DNA from: Erwinia pyri
GTDB taxonomy: Bacteria; Pseudomonadota; Gammaproteobacteria; Enterobacterales; Enterobacteriaceae
Direction of reading: 5' to 3'
DNA length: 64,000 nucleotides
Assembly: GCF_030758455.1 (NCBI RefSeq)
Contig: NZ_CP132353.1
Coordinates: forward strand, 744,001-808,000
The position numbers and the translations under genes were made by a program. This document shows positions 33,873 through 44,083 of this stretch, in pieces (the stretch's first letter is position 1; each line of letters begins with the position of its first letter). The notes under the pieces are model-generated. The model was not told the origin of the DNA. It saw only the letters and a program-made list of their open reading frames with translations, and searched no databases.

Positions 33873-34808
33873 ATGAAAGAAACCCTCTTGTCAGGCATTG
33901 ACCGTATAGCGTTAATGCAAACCTTTGTGCTTATCGTCGAAGCAGGTAGCCTCTCTGCGGCGGCGCTGCGTCTGGAAACCTCCCAGCCTACAATCAGCCG
34001 GAGGCTACAGTCACTGGAACGTCTGCTGGGCGTGAAGCTGCTGCAACGTACCACGCACGTGATGAAGCTGACCGATGATGGCGAGCGCTGTTTTGCCCAT
34101 GCCAAAGCCCTGGTGGAGCAGTGGCAGGCGATAGAGGACGATCTGCAGGGTGCCGCGCAAGAGCCGAAAGGTCTGCTGCGGGTGCTGGTGCCGCATGCCT
34201 TTGGTCAGGATCAGATGATTGGGCCGCTGCAGGAGTATCTGCAACGCTATCCCAAAATGCGGGTGGAGTGGATGCTCAGCGACAGGCGACCAGACTTTAT
34301 TGCTGAAGGCGTTGACTGCGCCGTGCACGTCGGTATGGTGACCGATCCTTCTGTGGTGGCGCTGCTGGTGGCTGAGATCCCGCGCATTGTGGTAGCCGCG
34401 CCACAACTTCTCGCTTCCGGTCTTGTGGTTGAACATCCCGCCGGGCTGGCAGAGTTACCCTGGGTGGCGCTGAGTACCTTCTATCGTCAGCAGGTTACCC
34501 TGACCTGCGAGCAGCAAGAGACGCAGCATATTGCTATCCATCCTCAGCTGCTGACAGACAGTCTCTATGCCCTACGCAATGCAATGCTGGCAGGTATGGG
34601 GGCGGGCATCGCCTCATCCTGGGCGGTGAAAGAGGATATTGAGCAGGGGCGACTGCTGCACCTCTGCCCGGAGTGGCATGCGGCACCGCTACCCATTTAT
34701 CTGGTTTATCCTTATGCCCGCTTCTATCCCGCCAAGCTGCGACGCTTTCTGGAGATGATGCGTGAAGTGCTGCCTATTATCGGCGGCACGCAGGCACCGG
34801 TAAAATAG
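33873..34808 (+). CDS. LysR-type regulator, divergent from the MFS gene
   Basis: A 311-residue LysR protein of the CrgA/DmlR-like group: the helix-turn-helix reads AGSLSAAALRLETSQPTISR and the effector domain begins KGLLRVLVPHAFGQDQ. It probably controls the divergent MFS exporter. It is convergent with the chemoreceptor gene, with a hairpin between. Confidence 0.87.
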   Translation: MKETLLSGIDRIALMQTFVLIVEAGSLSAAALRLETSQPTISRRLQSLERLLGVKLLQRTTHVMKLTDDGERCFAHAKALVEQWQAIEDDLQGAAQEPKGLLRVLVPHAFGQDQMIGPLQEYLQRYPKMRVEWMLSDRRPDFIAEGVDCAVHVGMVTDPSVVALLVAEIPRIVVAAPQLLASGLVVEHPAGLAELPWVALSTFYRQQVTLTCEQQETQHIAIHPQLLTDSLYALRNAMLAGMGAGIASSWAVKEDIEQGRLLHLCPEWHAAPLPIYLVYPYARFYPAKLRRFLEMMREVLPIIGGTQAPVK

Positions 34809-34875
34809 CGCGCTTACCGACAGCCCCTGTCAGACAACCTCATCATCACTCCAGCGGAAAATTCTCTCCGCCAGC

Positions 34876-34904
34876 CCGGCCCTGTCAGCTTGCGACAGGG
34901 CCGG
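34876..34904. terminator. Hairpin between LysR and chemoreceptor genes
   Basis: CCGGCCCTGTC / GACAGGGCCGG, an 11-bp perfect stem with a 7-base loop, between convergent stops (34808 and 34914). No U run is adjacent. Confidence 0.55.
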
Positions 34905-34913
34905 AGAAACAGA

Positions 34914-36569
34914 TTAAAACGTCTCCCAGTTTCCTTCTTCAGCACTCACCGCCAGCGCTTTACGTGGCGCGGGAGCTTTCAGCGTTTTTACCGGCTTGCT
35001 GACGGGCGTCGGCTGACCGATTTTAAATACTGCAACGGCCTGTGAAAGCCGGCTTGCCTGCTCCTCCAGCGAAGCGGAGGCCGCCGCAGATTCCTGTACC
35101 AGCGAGGCGTTCTGCTGCGTTACGCGGTCCATCTCTGTCACCGCCAGCCCAATCTGATCGATACCGCGGCTCTGCTCATCTGAAGCTGAGGCGATTTCGC
35201 CCATAATGTCCGTCACGCGCACCACGGCATTAACGATATCGTGCATGGTTTCGCCAGCGGTGGCGACCTGCAGCGATCCGGCATCCACACGGCTGACCGA
35301 GGCCTCAATCAGCGTTTTGATCTCTTTCGCAGCCTGCGCGCTGCGCTGCGCTAAATTACGCACTTCACCGGCAACTACGGCAAAACCACGCCCCTGTTCG
35401 CCCGCGCGTGCAGCCTCCACCGCTGCGTTCAGTGCCAGAATATTGGTCTGGAAAGCGATGCCGTCGATAACGCTGGTGATATCGGCAATTTTCTTTGAGC
35501 TGCCGGCAATTTCGCTCATGGTTTTCACCACACCATCCACTACCTTACCGCCTTTCTCTGCGGTATCGGAGGCGCTTTTCGCCAGTTGGGAAGCCTGACG
35601 GGCGTTTTCAGCATTCTGCTTCACGGTGGCGGTCAGCTCTTCCATACTGGCGGCGGTTTGCTCCAGTGAGGCCGCCTGCTGCTCGGTGCGGGAAGAGAGA
35701 TCGTTATTACCGAGGGAGATTTCGCTGGCACCGGTAAAGATAGCATCAGAGCTTTCGCGGACATGGCCCACGGTGACAATCAGCGACTGCTGCATGGCGG
35801 TGAGATTGCTGGCGAGCAACGCCATCTCACTGCGGCCTTCTACCGCCAGCGTGGTCGAAAGATCGCCCGCCGCAATGCGCTGAATATGAGCCAGAAGCTG
35901 TTTCAGTGGCGTCAGCAGCACGCGCTTAATCACCACCCACACGGAGATAACCAGCAGCAACAGCACCACCACCACGGTTGCCAGCGTCCACATCATATGC
36001 GTGAACCCGGTCTGATTCTCTTTCATCCCCACGGCCAGCAGCTCACTGTTCTGTTCCCGCCAGCGATCGTAGCTGTTTTCGAGTTCGTCCTGCGCTTTCT
36101 GCGCATCCAGATTACCGTAGGCCTCGTAGTTATTGGCGCCCAGATACTGAATCGACATCTTCATCGTATCGGCCATCTGCTGGTAGCGATCGCTCACCGC
36201 AGTCGCTAACTCACCCTTCTGGCCGCTCTGCTGCGGTGCCTGCTTATAGTTAGAAAAGTGGAAGGCCGCGTCATCCAGTGTGGTAGAGGCGGTGGCAAGC
36301 AGTTTAGTGATGCCGGCAAGCGTTGCGGGGTCGGTCTGCTTCTTCAGGATACGGATGGCGGCACGGTTAATGGTGATGCGGGTTTTGAGCAACGTCTGTA
36401 CAGCGTCACTGAGCTGCCCCTGCTGCTGGGTCAGTACGCTGGCACGCACAAAGTTATTTTTATCCTGGCTGATGGCGTTAAAGGAGAGGCCGCTGGAGAG
36501 CAGCAGCAGCGCACTGAAGACGATCAACATAATGAGAATGCTGGTAACGACTTTAATATTTTTAAGCAT
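34914..36569 (-). CDS. Methyl-accepting chemotaxis protein (Tar/Tsr class)
   Basis: A 551-residue chemoreceptor: TM1 near residues 7-30, periplasmic four-helix-type sensor domain, TM2 near 193-215, HAMP, and a signalling domain with the hairpin tip [36 protein letters not shown] sequence. The C-terminus is NWETF, the CheR/CheB docking pentapeptide, so this is a high-abundance-type receptor that can be methylated on its own. The ligand is unknown. A FliA promoter precedes it. Confidence 0.95.
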   Translation of the reverse strand: MLKNIKVVTSILIMLIVFSALLLLSSGLSFNAISQDKNNFVRASVLTQQQGQLSDAVQTLLKTRITINRAAIRILKKQTDPATLAGITKLLATASTTLDDAAFHFSNYKQAPQQSGQKGELATAVSDRYQQMADTMKMSIQYLGANNYEAYGNLDAQKAQDELENSYDRWREQNSELLAVGMKENQTGFTHMMWTLATVVVVLLLLVISVWVVIKRVLLTPLKQLLAHIQRIAAGDLSTTLAVEGRSEMALLASNLTAMQQSLIVTVGHVRESSDAIFTGASEISLGNNDLSSRTEQQAASLEQTAASMEELTATVKQNAENARQASQLAKSASDTAEKGGKVVDGVVKTMSEIAGSSKKIADITSVIDGIAFQTNILALNAAVEAARAGEQGRGFAVVAGEVRNLAQRSAQAAKEIKTLIEASVSRVDAGSLQVATAGETMHDIVNAVVRVTDIMGEIASASDEQSRGIDQIGLAVTEMDRVTQQNASLVQESAAASASLEEQASRLSQAVAVFKIGQPTPVSKPVKTLKAPAPRKALAVSAEEGNWETF

Positions 36570-36608
36570 GGTGCTGACTCTGTAGGGGAAGATAACCTGG
36601 TAAAAAGG

Positions 36609-36635
36609 TTATCGGTACAAAGTGGCTGAACTTTA
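36609..36635 (-). promoter_or_regulatory. Sigma-28 (FliA) promoter of the chemoreceptor gene
   Basis: On the minus strand TAAAGTTC, 11 bp, ACCGATAA; consensus TAAAGTTT-N11-GCCGATAA, so 14 of 16 positions match with exact spacing. It lies 40 bp before the ATG. Confidence 0.85.
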
Positions 36636-36736
36636 AGCACTCTCAGGGGCAGATTGAAGACCGTTGTTATTACTTACGATCCTGCTCTCAGCCGCCCGGC
36701 GAAGTTTCAATCCTTTTCACGGAAGAGCGTTCTGAG

Positions 36737-39391
36737 TTACTCAGCCCAAATCCAGCCCGAACGCTCTGTGGCCAACCGCCGGGAATAGTGGCGGAGTTTA
36801 TCCGGGGAGAAAGCGGCAAAGATAGAGGAGGTTAATTCGGGTAAATTCAGCTGCTGTTGCTGCCAGTGCGCCATGCATTGGGCTGCGGTATTCATTGCCT
36901 GGGCGGGAAGGGCGGCAATCAACGCAGCGGATTTATTTCGTAGATCTTCTTCGGTGAGATCGGCAATAACATCGGTCATATCGCGGATAAAATTCACGAT
37001 ATGAGCTTTAAGCTGATGGGTGTTCAGCGTGGGCGACTGAAGCGCAAACAGCAGGCCTGCCTCACCGGCAGAGTGATGATAGCGGCAGCTCACCACGTAG
37101 CCGATATTCAGCTCAACCCGCAGCCGCTGGAAAAATTCCGGCTCGTAGAGCGCAGCCAGCAGTTGCCAGGCGGCCAGGCACTCTGCCGTGCGATCGATCA
37201 GCGGGCAGAAGAGTAGCAGGGCGGCCTCTTCGCGGGTTGTCGCCGCAGGCAGGGGACTCTTTGCCAGCAAAGCAGAGTCTTTATCATCTCTCTTCACTGA
37301 GGCTGGCCGGACCGGCTGTTGCGACGTATGTGGCGCTTCCGGCAACTCCCCATGCGGCCAGCGGGAAAGCAGCCTTGAAATCGCCTCCTGCAACGCTGCA
37401 TCGCCACCGTACAGCGTGCCCTGCCACAGCAGCGCCGCCAGGCTGGAGGCAGTGGCCTCACTGTAAGAGACGGGCAACGGGCCGGTCTCACTCCGGCTTG
37501 CGGGCGCTGACTGAGGATCGCCGACACCCTCCTCCGCCATTCTGCTGGTCATCGCTTTTGAAGGCGAACTTATCAGCTCAGGCAGACGGGCCAGCAGCAC
37601 GCGGACAGCAATATCCGCCGACTGCGACTGCATCGCCTGATGGTAACGTCGCTTGCCCTGGGAAATCATCGCCGGGGAGAGCGTACCGAGCGCGTCGATC
37701 GCAGCGGCCAGCATTGTCAGCAACAGATCCGGCTTTGCGCTGAGCTGAAGCAGCCAGATCCCCTGCTGTTGCGCAAAACTCAGTTCGCCGCCCTGGTGCA
37801 GGCATTGGCCGATAACCGGCTGCAACGCCGCCTCCACAAGCGCGGCGGCCTGGCGAGAGAAGGAACCAGCCGCAGGTTTCAACATTAGCACAGGCTGGCA
37901 TAAGGCTGGGAAGTGCAGCAGAGGAGCCTTTTCATCCGGCAGAGCGGGAAGCCTGCCAGCTTCTCCCGGCGTATAAAACGCCATCTCCGGCCCGTTGCCG
38001 GGAAGGCTGGATCGCCAGTCGATGGCACCGGTCTGCAGCGTGAAACCTTGGAGCTGTACAGGGCTGGCGTCAACGTGGGATGAGGTCCAGAGTGCCGTCA
38101 GCTTTTCCGGCTGAAGCTCTGACAACAGGGCCTGCCACCCTTCTGTCAGCGGCACGTCTCGCGTGGGAGGAACAAAACCAAAGGCGCGCGCCCGCAGCTG
38201 ATCCAGCGCAGAAAGCTGCGCAAAGCGACGCCGTGCCAGGGCCGCGTAATGGCTGAGCAGATCCTCATTCAGCGTTGCCAGCTGCTGCAGCCAGCGGCTG
38301 AACAGCGCTTCCACGGCTGAAGGCAGGGAGCCTGCCGGTGAGGCCAGCGCACTGCAGATGGCTCCGCCTTTACCCGATACAGTTTCAATGGCTGATGGCG
38401 TGAATTCGGTTGATGAGGCCAGCGCACTGCGGATCGCCTCACCTTTGACAGGGGCAGATTCTGTGGCACAGAGTTCAAACTGCACGCTGATTACCGACTG
38501 GCGTGGAGCGCGGTAAGGTTCGAGCAGCGCTACCTCATCGGCCAGCCCCAACTCACGCAGCGTTGCCAGCAGGCTGCGTTCAGCCCTGTCCGTCAGCAGT
38601 TCGCGCAGCACAGCAAGCATTTCCGGCGTGGCAGAGAGCGCTGCGCTGAGCTGAAGGCGCTCTGCGCTGGCGAGATGCAGCCCGTAGTGGCGAGGCGAAT
38701 TCAGCGTGAGCGGCTGAATTTCCGGTTCGCTGGCGGCAGGCGCAGAGGAGAAGATCGCGCCCACCTCTTCAGCAAGCTCAGCCAGCGCTGCAGCGGACTG
38801 CGGCCCCTGTAGCCACAGTTCCAGCTTTTCAGCCCGGAAAAAGCGCTGATGATAAGCCTGTAAAGCCTGCTGCAGCGCCGCGTCATCTTCACCAAAGGCA
38901 GCGCGATTGCCGACATGAAATGCCTGAAAGGAATGCGGCGTGGTAAATGCCTGGCTCAGCGCGGCTTCACACAACGTCTCTGTATGGCGGGATAAGAGCT
39001 GGAACTCGGCATCAATGACCGTGGCTTCCCGGCGTACCGACTCCCGGCTCAGCAAGGGGCTGGCAAGCATATCTGTCAGCCGCCGCAGGCCCGGCCTGAG
39101 TTTTTCCGCTGCGATTTCAAAAAACCAGGCGGTGTGGTGAGCATGCGTGGTGGCGTTAAGCCGGGCACCGTTAGCCGGCCCCCAGGCCATCAGCCGCTGC
39201 TGCTCCTGATACTTTTCGCTACCGGCAAACAGCACATGCTCCAGCAGATGCGCCAGGCCTGGCCACTCGCGTGGGCCGTCATGACTGCCCGCAGCAAGCT
39301 GGATCAGTGCGGCGGCACGGCTGGCATCGGGATCGTGGATCAGGTTGACCCGCAAGCCGTTCGCCAGAGTGATGCGCCGCACTGCCTGCAT
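36737..39391 (-). CDS. pqqF: PQQ biosynthesis protease PqqF (M16 family)
   Basis: An 884-residue pitrilysin-family protease. The zinc motif is HLLEH (GLAHLLEHVLFAG, near residue 47). With PqqG-type partners or alone, the enzyme trims peptides after PqqE cross-linking of PqqA. It is longer than Klebsiella PqqF (761 aa): one reason is a 25-residue tandem duplication (KGEAIRSALAS / KGGAICSALAS) in the interdomain region, another is low-complexity insertions around DPQSAPASRSE. It begins 2 bp after the pqqE stop as last gene of pqqABCDEF. Confidence 0.93.
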   Translation of the reverse strand: MQAVRRITLANGLRVNLIHDPDASRAAALIQLAAGSHDGPREWPGLAHLLEHVLFAGSEKYQEQQRLMAWGPANGARLNATTHAHHTAWFFEIAAEKLRPGLRRLTDMLASPLLSRESVRREATVIDAEFQLLSRHTETLCEAALSQAFTTPHSFQAFHVGNRAAFGEDDAALQQALQAYHQRFFRAEKLELWLQGPQSAAALAELAEEVGAIFSSAPAASEPEIQPLTLNSPRHYGLHLASAERLQLSAALSATPEMLAVLRELLTDRAERSLLATLRELGLADEVALLEPYRAPRQSVISVQFELCATESAPVKGEAIRSALASSTEFTPSAIETVSGKGGAICSALASPAGSLPSAVEALFSRWLQQLATLNEDLLSHYAALARRRFAQLSALDQLRARAFGFVPPTRDVPLTEGWQALLSELQPEKLTALWTSSHVDASPVQLQGFTLQTGAIDWRSSLPGNGPEMAFYTPGEAGRLPALPDEKAPLLHFPALCQPVLMLKPAAGSFSRQAAALVEAALQPVIGQCLHQGGELSFAQQQGIWLLQLSAKPDLLLTMLAAAIDALGTLSPAMISQGKRRYHQAMQSQSADIAVRVLLARLPELISSPSKAMTSRMAEEGVGDPQSAPASRSETGPLPVSYSEATASSLAALLWQGTLYGGDAALQEAISRLLSRWPHGELPEAPHTSQQPVRPASVKRDDKDSALLAKSPLPAATTREEAALLLFCPLIDRTAECLAAWQLLAALYEPEFFQRLRVELNIGYVVSCRYHHSAGEAGLLFALQSPTLNTHQLKAHIVNFIRDMTDVIADLTEEDLRNKSAALIAALPAQAMNTAAQCMAHWQQQQLNLPELTSSIFAAFSPDKLRHYSRRLATERSGWIWAE
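38339..38488 (-). repeat. 75-bp in-frame tandem duplication inside pqqF
   Basis: The block TGAGGCCAGCGCACTGC begins at 38339 and again at 38414, with the neighbouring bases similar but diverged. The period is 75 bp, or 25 codons, so the frame is kept. End of the second unit is approximate. Confidence 0.7.
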
Positions 39392-39393
39392 CT

Positions 39394-40533
39394 TCAGGCG
39401 CCCGTTTTGAAGATCAGCTGGGAGTTGGTGCGGTTGCGGAACTGAAGATGGCTGATCTGCATATTGGTGCAGTTGGCCTGTTCACGCGCCTCCAGGATCT
39501 TGCCGTGATGCGGAGATTTGGAGCAGACCGGATCGGTGTTATCGGCGTTGCCGGTCAGCATAAAGGCCTGGCAGCGGCAGCCGCCGAAATCCTTCTCTTT
39601 CTCTGAGCAGGAGCGGCACGGCTCCGGCATCCAGTCAAAGCCGCGGTACTTGTTGAAGCCGAACGACTCATACCAGATTTCCTGCAGCGAGCTTTCCAGC
39701 ACCGAAGGGAACTGTACGGGAAGCTGTCGGGCACTGTGGCATGGCAGGGCAGTGCCTTCCGGCGTCACGCTCAGGAAGATGGCACCCCAGCCGCCCATGC
39801 ACCCTTTGGGCCGCTCTTCATAGTAGTCGGGGGTGACAAACAGCAGGTTTGCCAGGTTGCCGCTGGCGCTCATTTTCTCGCGATACTGATGTACCACCTC
39901 TTCGGCGCGGGCAATCTGCTCACGCGTGGGCAGCAGGCCTTCCCGGTTAAGCTGCGCCCAGCCGTAGAACTGACAGGTCGCCAGCTCCACGTCGTCCGCT
40001 TCCAGCTCAATGCAGAGCTCAATAATGCGATCAATCTGATCGATATTGTGGCGGTGCAGCACAAAGTTGAGCACCATCGGATAGCCATGTGCCTTCACGG
40101 CTTTGGCCATCGCCAGCTTGGTCTGGAACGCTTTTTGTGAGCCAGCCAGCGCCGCATTCAGCGTCTCATCGCTGGCCTGAAAACTGATCTGAATATGATC
40201 CAGCCCCGCTTCGGCAAAGGCGTCGATCTTCTTCTCAGTCAGGCCAATGCCGGAGGTGATCAGGTTGGTGTAAAAACCGAGATCCCGCGCGGCACGGATC
40301 AATTCCGGCAGATCCTTACGCACCAGCGGTTCGCCGCCGGAAAAGCCCAGCTGCACGGCACCCATCTGGCGAGCCTGTCTGAAGACCTCAATCCATTGCT
40401 CTGTGGTCAGCTCCTTCTCCTGCTGGGCAAAGTCCAGCGGGTTAGAGCAGTAAGGACACTGCAGCGGGCAGCGGTAGGTCAGTTCTGCCAGCAGCCAGAG
40501 CGGCGGATTGACCTGAGGATTAAGCTGGGTCAC
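39394..40533 (-). CDS. pqqE: PqqA peptide cyclase (radical SAM)
   Basis: A 379-residue radical SAM enzyme that links Glu15 and Tyr19 of PqqA. The SAM cluster cysteines are C22, C26 and C29 ([10 protein letters not shown]); SPASM-type cysteines follow near the C-terminus ([16 protein letters not shown]). It overlaps pqqD by 11 bp, consistent with PqqD being its peptide chaperone. Confidence 0.97.
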   Translation of the reverse strand: MTQLNPQVNPPLWLLAELTYRCPLQCPYCSNPLDFAQQEKELTTEQWIEVFRQARQMGAVQLGFSGGEPLVRKDLPELIRAARDLGFYTNLITSGIGLTEKKIDAFAEAGLDHIQISFQASDETLNAALAGSQKAFQTKLAMAKAVKAHGYPMVLNFVLHRHNIDQIDRIIELCIELEADDVELATCQFYGWAQLNREGLLPTREQIARAEEVVHQYREKMSASGNLANLLFVTPDYYEERPKGCMGGWGAIFLSVTPEGTALPCHSARQLPVQFPSVLESSLQEIWYESFGFNKYRGFDWMPEPCRSCSEKEKDFGGCRCQAFMLTGNADNTDPVCSKSPHHGKILEAREQANCTNMQISHLQFRNRTNSQLIFKTGA

Positions 40534-40804
40534 GGAAGATTATCCACTTTTGTTCGTAAGCCTGAGCGAAAAACTCTTTCACATCGTCATCCACGCCGCC
40601 AGCGTCAGGAAACTGGGCGTTCAGCCCGGCAATCAGCTCGGCAACTGAACGTTTGCCATCCACCAGCTGTAAAATAGCCGTGGCGCTCTCGTTCAGTTTT
40701 GCCATGCCTTCCGGGTAAAGGATGACGTGGCAATCCTGCGCCTGTTCCCATTGCAGGCGGTAGCCGCGACGGAAGGCGGGGATCTGCTGCTCGTTAATGT
40801 CCAT
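40520..40804 (-). CDS. pqqD: PQQ peptide chaperone PqqD
   Basis: A 94-residue RiPP recognition-element protein that binds PqqA and presents it to PqqE. Typical stretches are [20 protein letters not shown] and [15 protein letters not shown] [11 protein letters not shown]. The start is the ATG in TGATG that overlaps the pqqC stop; a GTG one codon earlier is less likely. Confidence 0.95.
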   Translation of the reverse strand: MDINEQQIPAFRRGYRLQWEQAQDCHVILYPEGMAKLNESATAILQLVDGKRSVAELIAGLNAQFPDAGGVDDDVKEFFAQAYEQKWIIFRDPA

Positions 40805-41571
40805 CACAGTAATCTCTCTTTATGCCAGGACATCTTGTCGGTCACGGTGTGATAAGGCGGGCGATGCAGCTCATAGGCCATGGTCATCGCATCCAGCATG
40901 CTCCAGAGAATATCCAGCTTGAACTGCAGGATCTCCAGCATCCGCTGCTGTTTTTCCACGGTGGTGCAGTAAGTCAGCGCCAGCTGCAGGCCGTGCTCAA
41001 CATCACGGTTAGCCTGGCTCAGGCGGCCACGGAAATAGCCGTAGCCTTCCGCTTCTATCCACTTGTAGTGCTGCGGCCAGCTATCCAGGCGCGACTGGTG
41101 GATCTGCGGGGCAAACAGCTCGGTGAGAGAGCTGCAGGCCGCTTCCTGCCAGACTGCACGACGGGCAAAGCTGACGTAAGCATCCACGGCGAAACGCACG
41201 CCGGGCAGCACCATCCGCTCCGAGAGCAGCACATCACGCTTCAGGCCCACCGCTTCGCCAAGACGCAGCCAGGCCTCAATGCCGCCTTCACTTCCTTCCT
41301 GACCATCGTGATCCAGAATTCGCTGAACCCACTTGCGGCGGGTTTTTGGATCCGGGCAGTTCGCCATGATCGCCGCATCCTTCAGCGGAATGCTGGTCTG
41401 GTAGTAGAAGCGGTTCGCTACCCAGCCCTGAATCTGTTCACGGGTGGCATGGCCGTTGTGCATCGCAATATGGTACGGGTGGTGGATATGGTAAAAAGCG
41501 CCTTTGGCGCGCAAAGCCTGTTCAAACGCTTCGGGCGTCATCGGCTCTGCGGGGAAATTATCTGACATCAT
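40804..41571 (-). CDS. pqqC: Pyrroloquinoline-quinone synthase
   Basis: A haem-oxygenase-fold enzyme of about 255 residues that performs the final ring closure and oxidation to PQQ. It is highly conserved: [33 protein letters not shown] and [16 protein letters not shown]. The exact start is uncertain among ATG codons at 41577, 41571 and 41568; the choice here follows the N-terminus MMSDNFPAE and the nearby GAGATGAAG. It is separated from the pqqB stop by about 10 bp. Confidence 0.95.
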   Translation of the reverse strand: MMSDNFPAEPMTPEAFEQALRAKGAFYHIHHPYHIAMHNGHATREQIQGWVANRFYYQTSIPLKDAAIMANCPDPKTRRKWVQRILDHDGQEGSEGGIEAWLRLGEAVGLKRDVLLSERMVLPGVRFAVDAYVSFARRAVWQEAACSSLTELFAPQIHQSRLDSWPQHYKWIEAEGYGYFRGRLSQANRDVEHGLQLALTYCTTVEKQQRMLEILQFKLDILWSMLDAMTMAYELHRPPYHTVTDKMSWHKERLL

Positions 41572-41581
41572 CTTCATCTCG

Positions 41582-42493
41582 TTAAAGGTCAATCACCATG
41601 CCGTCCCAGCTGACTTCAATGCCCAGCTGCGTCAGCATCTGACGTTCAGCGGACTCTTCATCCAGGATCGGGTTGGTATTATTGATATGAATAAGAATTT
41701 TACGCTCTGCCGGCAGAGAGGCGAGCAGGGCGATCAATCCCTGCTCCTCCGCCAGCGCCAGGTGCCCCATATCTTTGCCGGTGTTGCGGCCCACGCCGGT
41801 GGTGGCTAACTCATTATCCTGCCACAGCGTGCCGTCAATCAGCAGGCAGTCCGCTTTTTGCAGCCAGCCCATTAGCTCGCCGTCCGGCTCACCCAGACCG
41901 GGCGCATACATCAGCGTCTTACCAGTGCGGGTATCTTCAATAAACAGCGCGATATTGTGGCCAGGCAGCGGCTTTCCGCGATACGCAGAGTAGGGCGGGG
42001 CGTTGCTGAGCAGAGGAATAGCGATAAATTTCAGCGCCGGACAGACGGCCACGGAGAAGGCTTCGCCCGGCGTGATGCCATGATGGATCAGGCCGCCGTT
42101 CCAGTGCGTCAGCATGGTGAACACCGGAAAACCAGTGGTCAGGTCATCATGCACTTCTGGCGTGCACCAGACCTGGTGCGGACAGCCTTCGCGCAGGCTC
42201 AGCAGCCCGGCGGTGTGGTCAATCTGGCTGTCGGTCAGAATAATCGAGCCAATCGCCGTGCCGCGCAGCACATCTTGTTTAATTAACGCCGGCGTGGCGG
42301 CCAGCTGATGGGCAATATCGGGAGAGGCGTTGCACAGCACAAAGTTGATGCCGTCATCACTAAGCGCTATCGAAGACTGGGTCCGCGCCGAGGTTTTCAG
42401 GGTGCCGTTACGCACGCCCTGACAGTTTCGGCAGTTGCAGTTCCACTGTGGGAAGCCGCCACCCGCCGCCGAGCCGAGAACGTTAATCTGCAT
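41582..42493 (-). CDS. pqqB: PqqB, metallo-hydrolase-fold PQQ biosynthesis protein
   Basis: A 303-residue metallo-beta-lactamase-fold protein beginning [20 protein letters not shown]. It is thought to hydroxylate the tyrosine-derived intermediate before PqqC. The ATG at 42493 is the family start; an upstream GTG in frame would add 11 unrelated residues. It lies 55 bp downstream of pqqA, a gap that often contains a processing or attenuation signal. Confidence 0.95.
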   Translation of the reverse strand: MQINVLGSAAGGGFPQWNCNCRNCQGVRNGTLKTSARTQSSIALSDDGINFVLCNASPDIAHQLAATPALIKQDVLRGTAIGSIILTDSQIDHTAGLLSLREGCPHQVWCTPEVHDDLTTGFPVFTMLTHWNGGLIHHGITPGEAFSVAVCPALKFIAIPLLSNAPPYSAYRGKPLPGHNIALFIEDTRTGKTLMYAPGLGEPDGELMGWLQKADCLLIDGTLWQDNELATTGVGRNTGKDMGHLALAEEQGLIALLASLPAERKILIHINNTNPILDEESAERQMLTQLGIEVSWDGMVIDL

Positions 42494-42548
42494 GTGTAGA
42501 CCAGGAAAAGAGGAGAAGATGCCCACAGCAGGCCGTGGGCATAAGGGA

Positions 42549-42620
42549 TTAACGGTTGGAGATGTACAGCGTCACTTCCAGACCTAAGCGTAAATCAACA
42601 AATTTAGGTTTAGTCCACAT
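42549..42620 (-). CDS. pqqA: PQQ precursor peptide PqqA
   Basis: A 23-residue peptide, first gene of the pqq operon. It reads [13 protein letters not shown] and then [10 protein letters not shown]. Glu15 and Tyr19, in the E-x3-Y motif, are the residues joined by PqqE to give PQQ. The Shine-Dalgarno AGGA lies 9 bp before the ATG. Length equals Klebsiella PqqA. Confidence 0.97.
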   Translation of the reverse strand: MWTKPKFVDLRLGLEVTLYISNR

Positions 42621-42802
42621 GGCGGGATCCTCTCGGTGTTAATGAAAAAGCAAACGTTCTGCCCTGTTAAGTTCGGCAGGTAATGCGCTTGTTGTCAAAT
42701 ATCGAAGATTTGGCGCATAAATGTTGCGCCTAAGCTTATACGATATCAACCCTGTAAGCAGCAGGGGTACCGGGAGAATGAGCACATAATGTTCCATGTG
42801 GT

Positions 42803-43849
42803 TCATTCACCCCATGTTTTTCTGAGTACGGCTACCCAGTTGCGCCAGCAGATTTTTTCAATCAGCGTGGCGGAGTAACCTGCCGATTCCATGGCTTCGA
42901 TCAGGCGCGGCAAACCCGCTACGTCCTGTAAGCCTTCCGGCACGCTGATGCCATCAAAGTCTGAGCCAAAGCCAACGCGCTCCTCCCCAAGGATAGCCAT
43001 CAATCCTTCAAGGTGACGGAGTATCTCTCCCAGCGGCGTATCGGCGTCGCGTTTACCATCGGCACGCAGGAAAGCGTTGCCAAAATTGACGCCCACAAAC
43101 CCGTCGCTTTCCGCAATGGCCCGCAGCTGAGCGTCAGTAAGATTACGCGGCTGAGGACAAATTGTATGGACGTTGGAATGGGTGGCGACCAGCGGCGCGT
43201 TGCTGTGCTCCGCCGTTTGCCAGAAGGCTTTTTCATTCATGTGGGAAAGATCAATCAACAGTTTTTTCTGGTTGCAGGTGCGCAGCAGCTTCAGCCCCAG
43301 GGGGGTCAGCCCTTCGCCGCTGTCGGGCGAGCCGGGAAAACTGCCGGTGACGCCTGTGCCGAAGCGGTTCGCCAGGTTCCACAGCGGACCTATGCTGCGC
43401 AGCCCTGCCGCCATCCAGCTCTCCAGCTGACTGAGCTCTTCATCCAGCGCCTCTGCCCCTTCAATATGCAGCACCATCGCCAGCACGCCCTGCTGAATGC
43501 ACTGCTCAATCTCTGCCGCCGTCCGGCAAATTTTCGCACTGCCTGCGCTTTCCGCGGCAATTCTCTGCAGCAGGGCGATTTGCGCTTCAGTGATGGCTAA
43601 CGGATCGTGCCGCGCCTCGTCATAAGCTTCACTGCCTTGCTTAACGAACTGCGCGGGTGGGACAAACACCGCAAAAAGTCCACCGGCAAAGCCGCCCTGC
43701 CGGATACGGGCCATATCCAGGTGCCCTGAAAGCGATCCGTGCAGAAAATGCGCTACAGGATCCTGTTCAGCAGGCAGCCAGAGGCGCAGCAACAGATCGT
43801 TATGGCCGTCAAAAACCGGCAGGCGTGGGGCGGGGTAGAGAGTGGTCAT
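42803..43849 (-). CDS. M19 (membrane/renal-type) dipeptidase next to pqq
   Basis: A 348-residue M19 dipeptidase. Zinc ligands show as FDGHNDLL near residue 15, the bridging Glu in HIEGAEAL, LIDLSHMNE and ATHSNVHTICPQPRN. No signal peptide, so cytosolic. An M19 dipeptidase (pqqM) is part of the pqq cluster in several pseudomonads, so a role in digesting PqqA fragments is possible, but it could equally handle other dipeptides. It is upstream of pqqA in the same direction, 182 bp away. Confidence 0.87.
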   Translation of the reverse strand: MTTLYPAPRLPVFDGHNDLLLRLWLPAEQDPVAHFLHGSLSGHLDMARIRQGGFAGGLFAVFVPPAQFVKQGSEAYDEARHDPLAITEAQIALLQRIAAESAGSAKICRTAAEIEQCIQQGVLAMVLHIEGAEALDEELSQLESWMAAGLRSIGPLWNLANRFGTGVTGSFPGSPDSGEGLTPLGLKLLRTCNQKKLLIDLSHMNEKAFWQTAEHSNAPLVATHSNVHTICPQPRNLTDAQLRAIAESDGFVGVNFGNAFLRADGKRDADTPLGEILRHLEGLMAILGEERVGFGSDFDGISVPEGLQDVAGLPRLIEAMESAGYSATLIEKICWRNWVAVLRKTWGE

Positions 43850-44083
43850 AGCTTATAGGCGGCTCGGTAGCGTGCGGTGATTCAGGATAATCTGCCAGCG
43901 ATCATACGCATTTTTCACCAGCCTGCGTCGTTAAAAAGTGCGATGGTAGCCAGCCAGAACGTAAATTAAAGGTAAATTTTCCACCAGCATAACGGGATGC
44001 GGCATGCTGGGTTCAGGGCTGACGCGACGTCAGGCCGCTAATGAGCCTTACTTCCCTTGTTCTTACGTGAAAGGAGCACCGTT

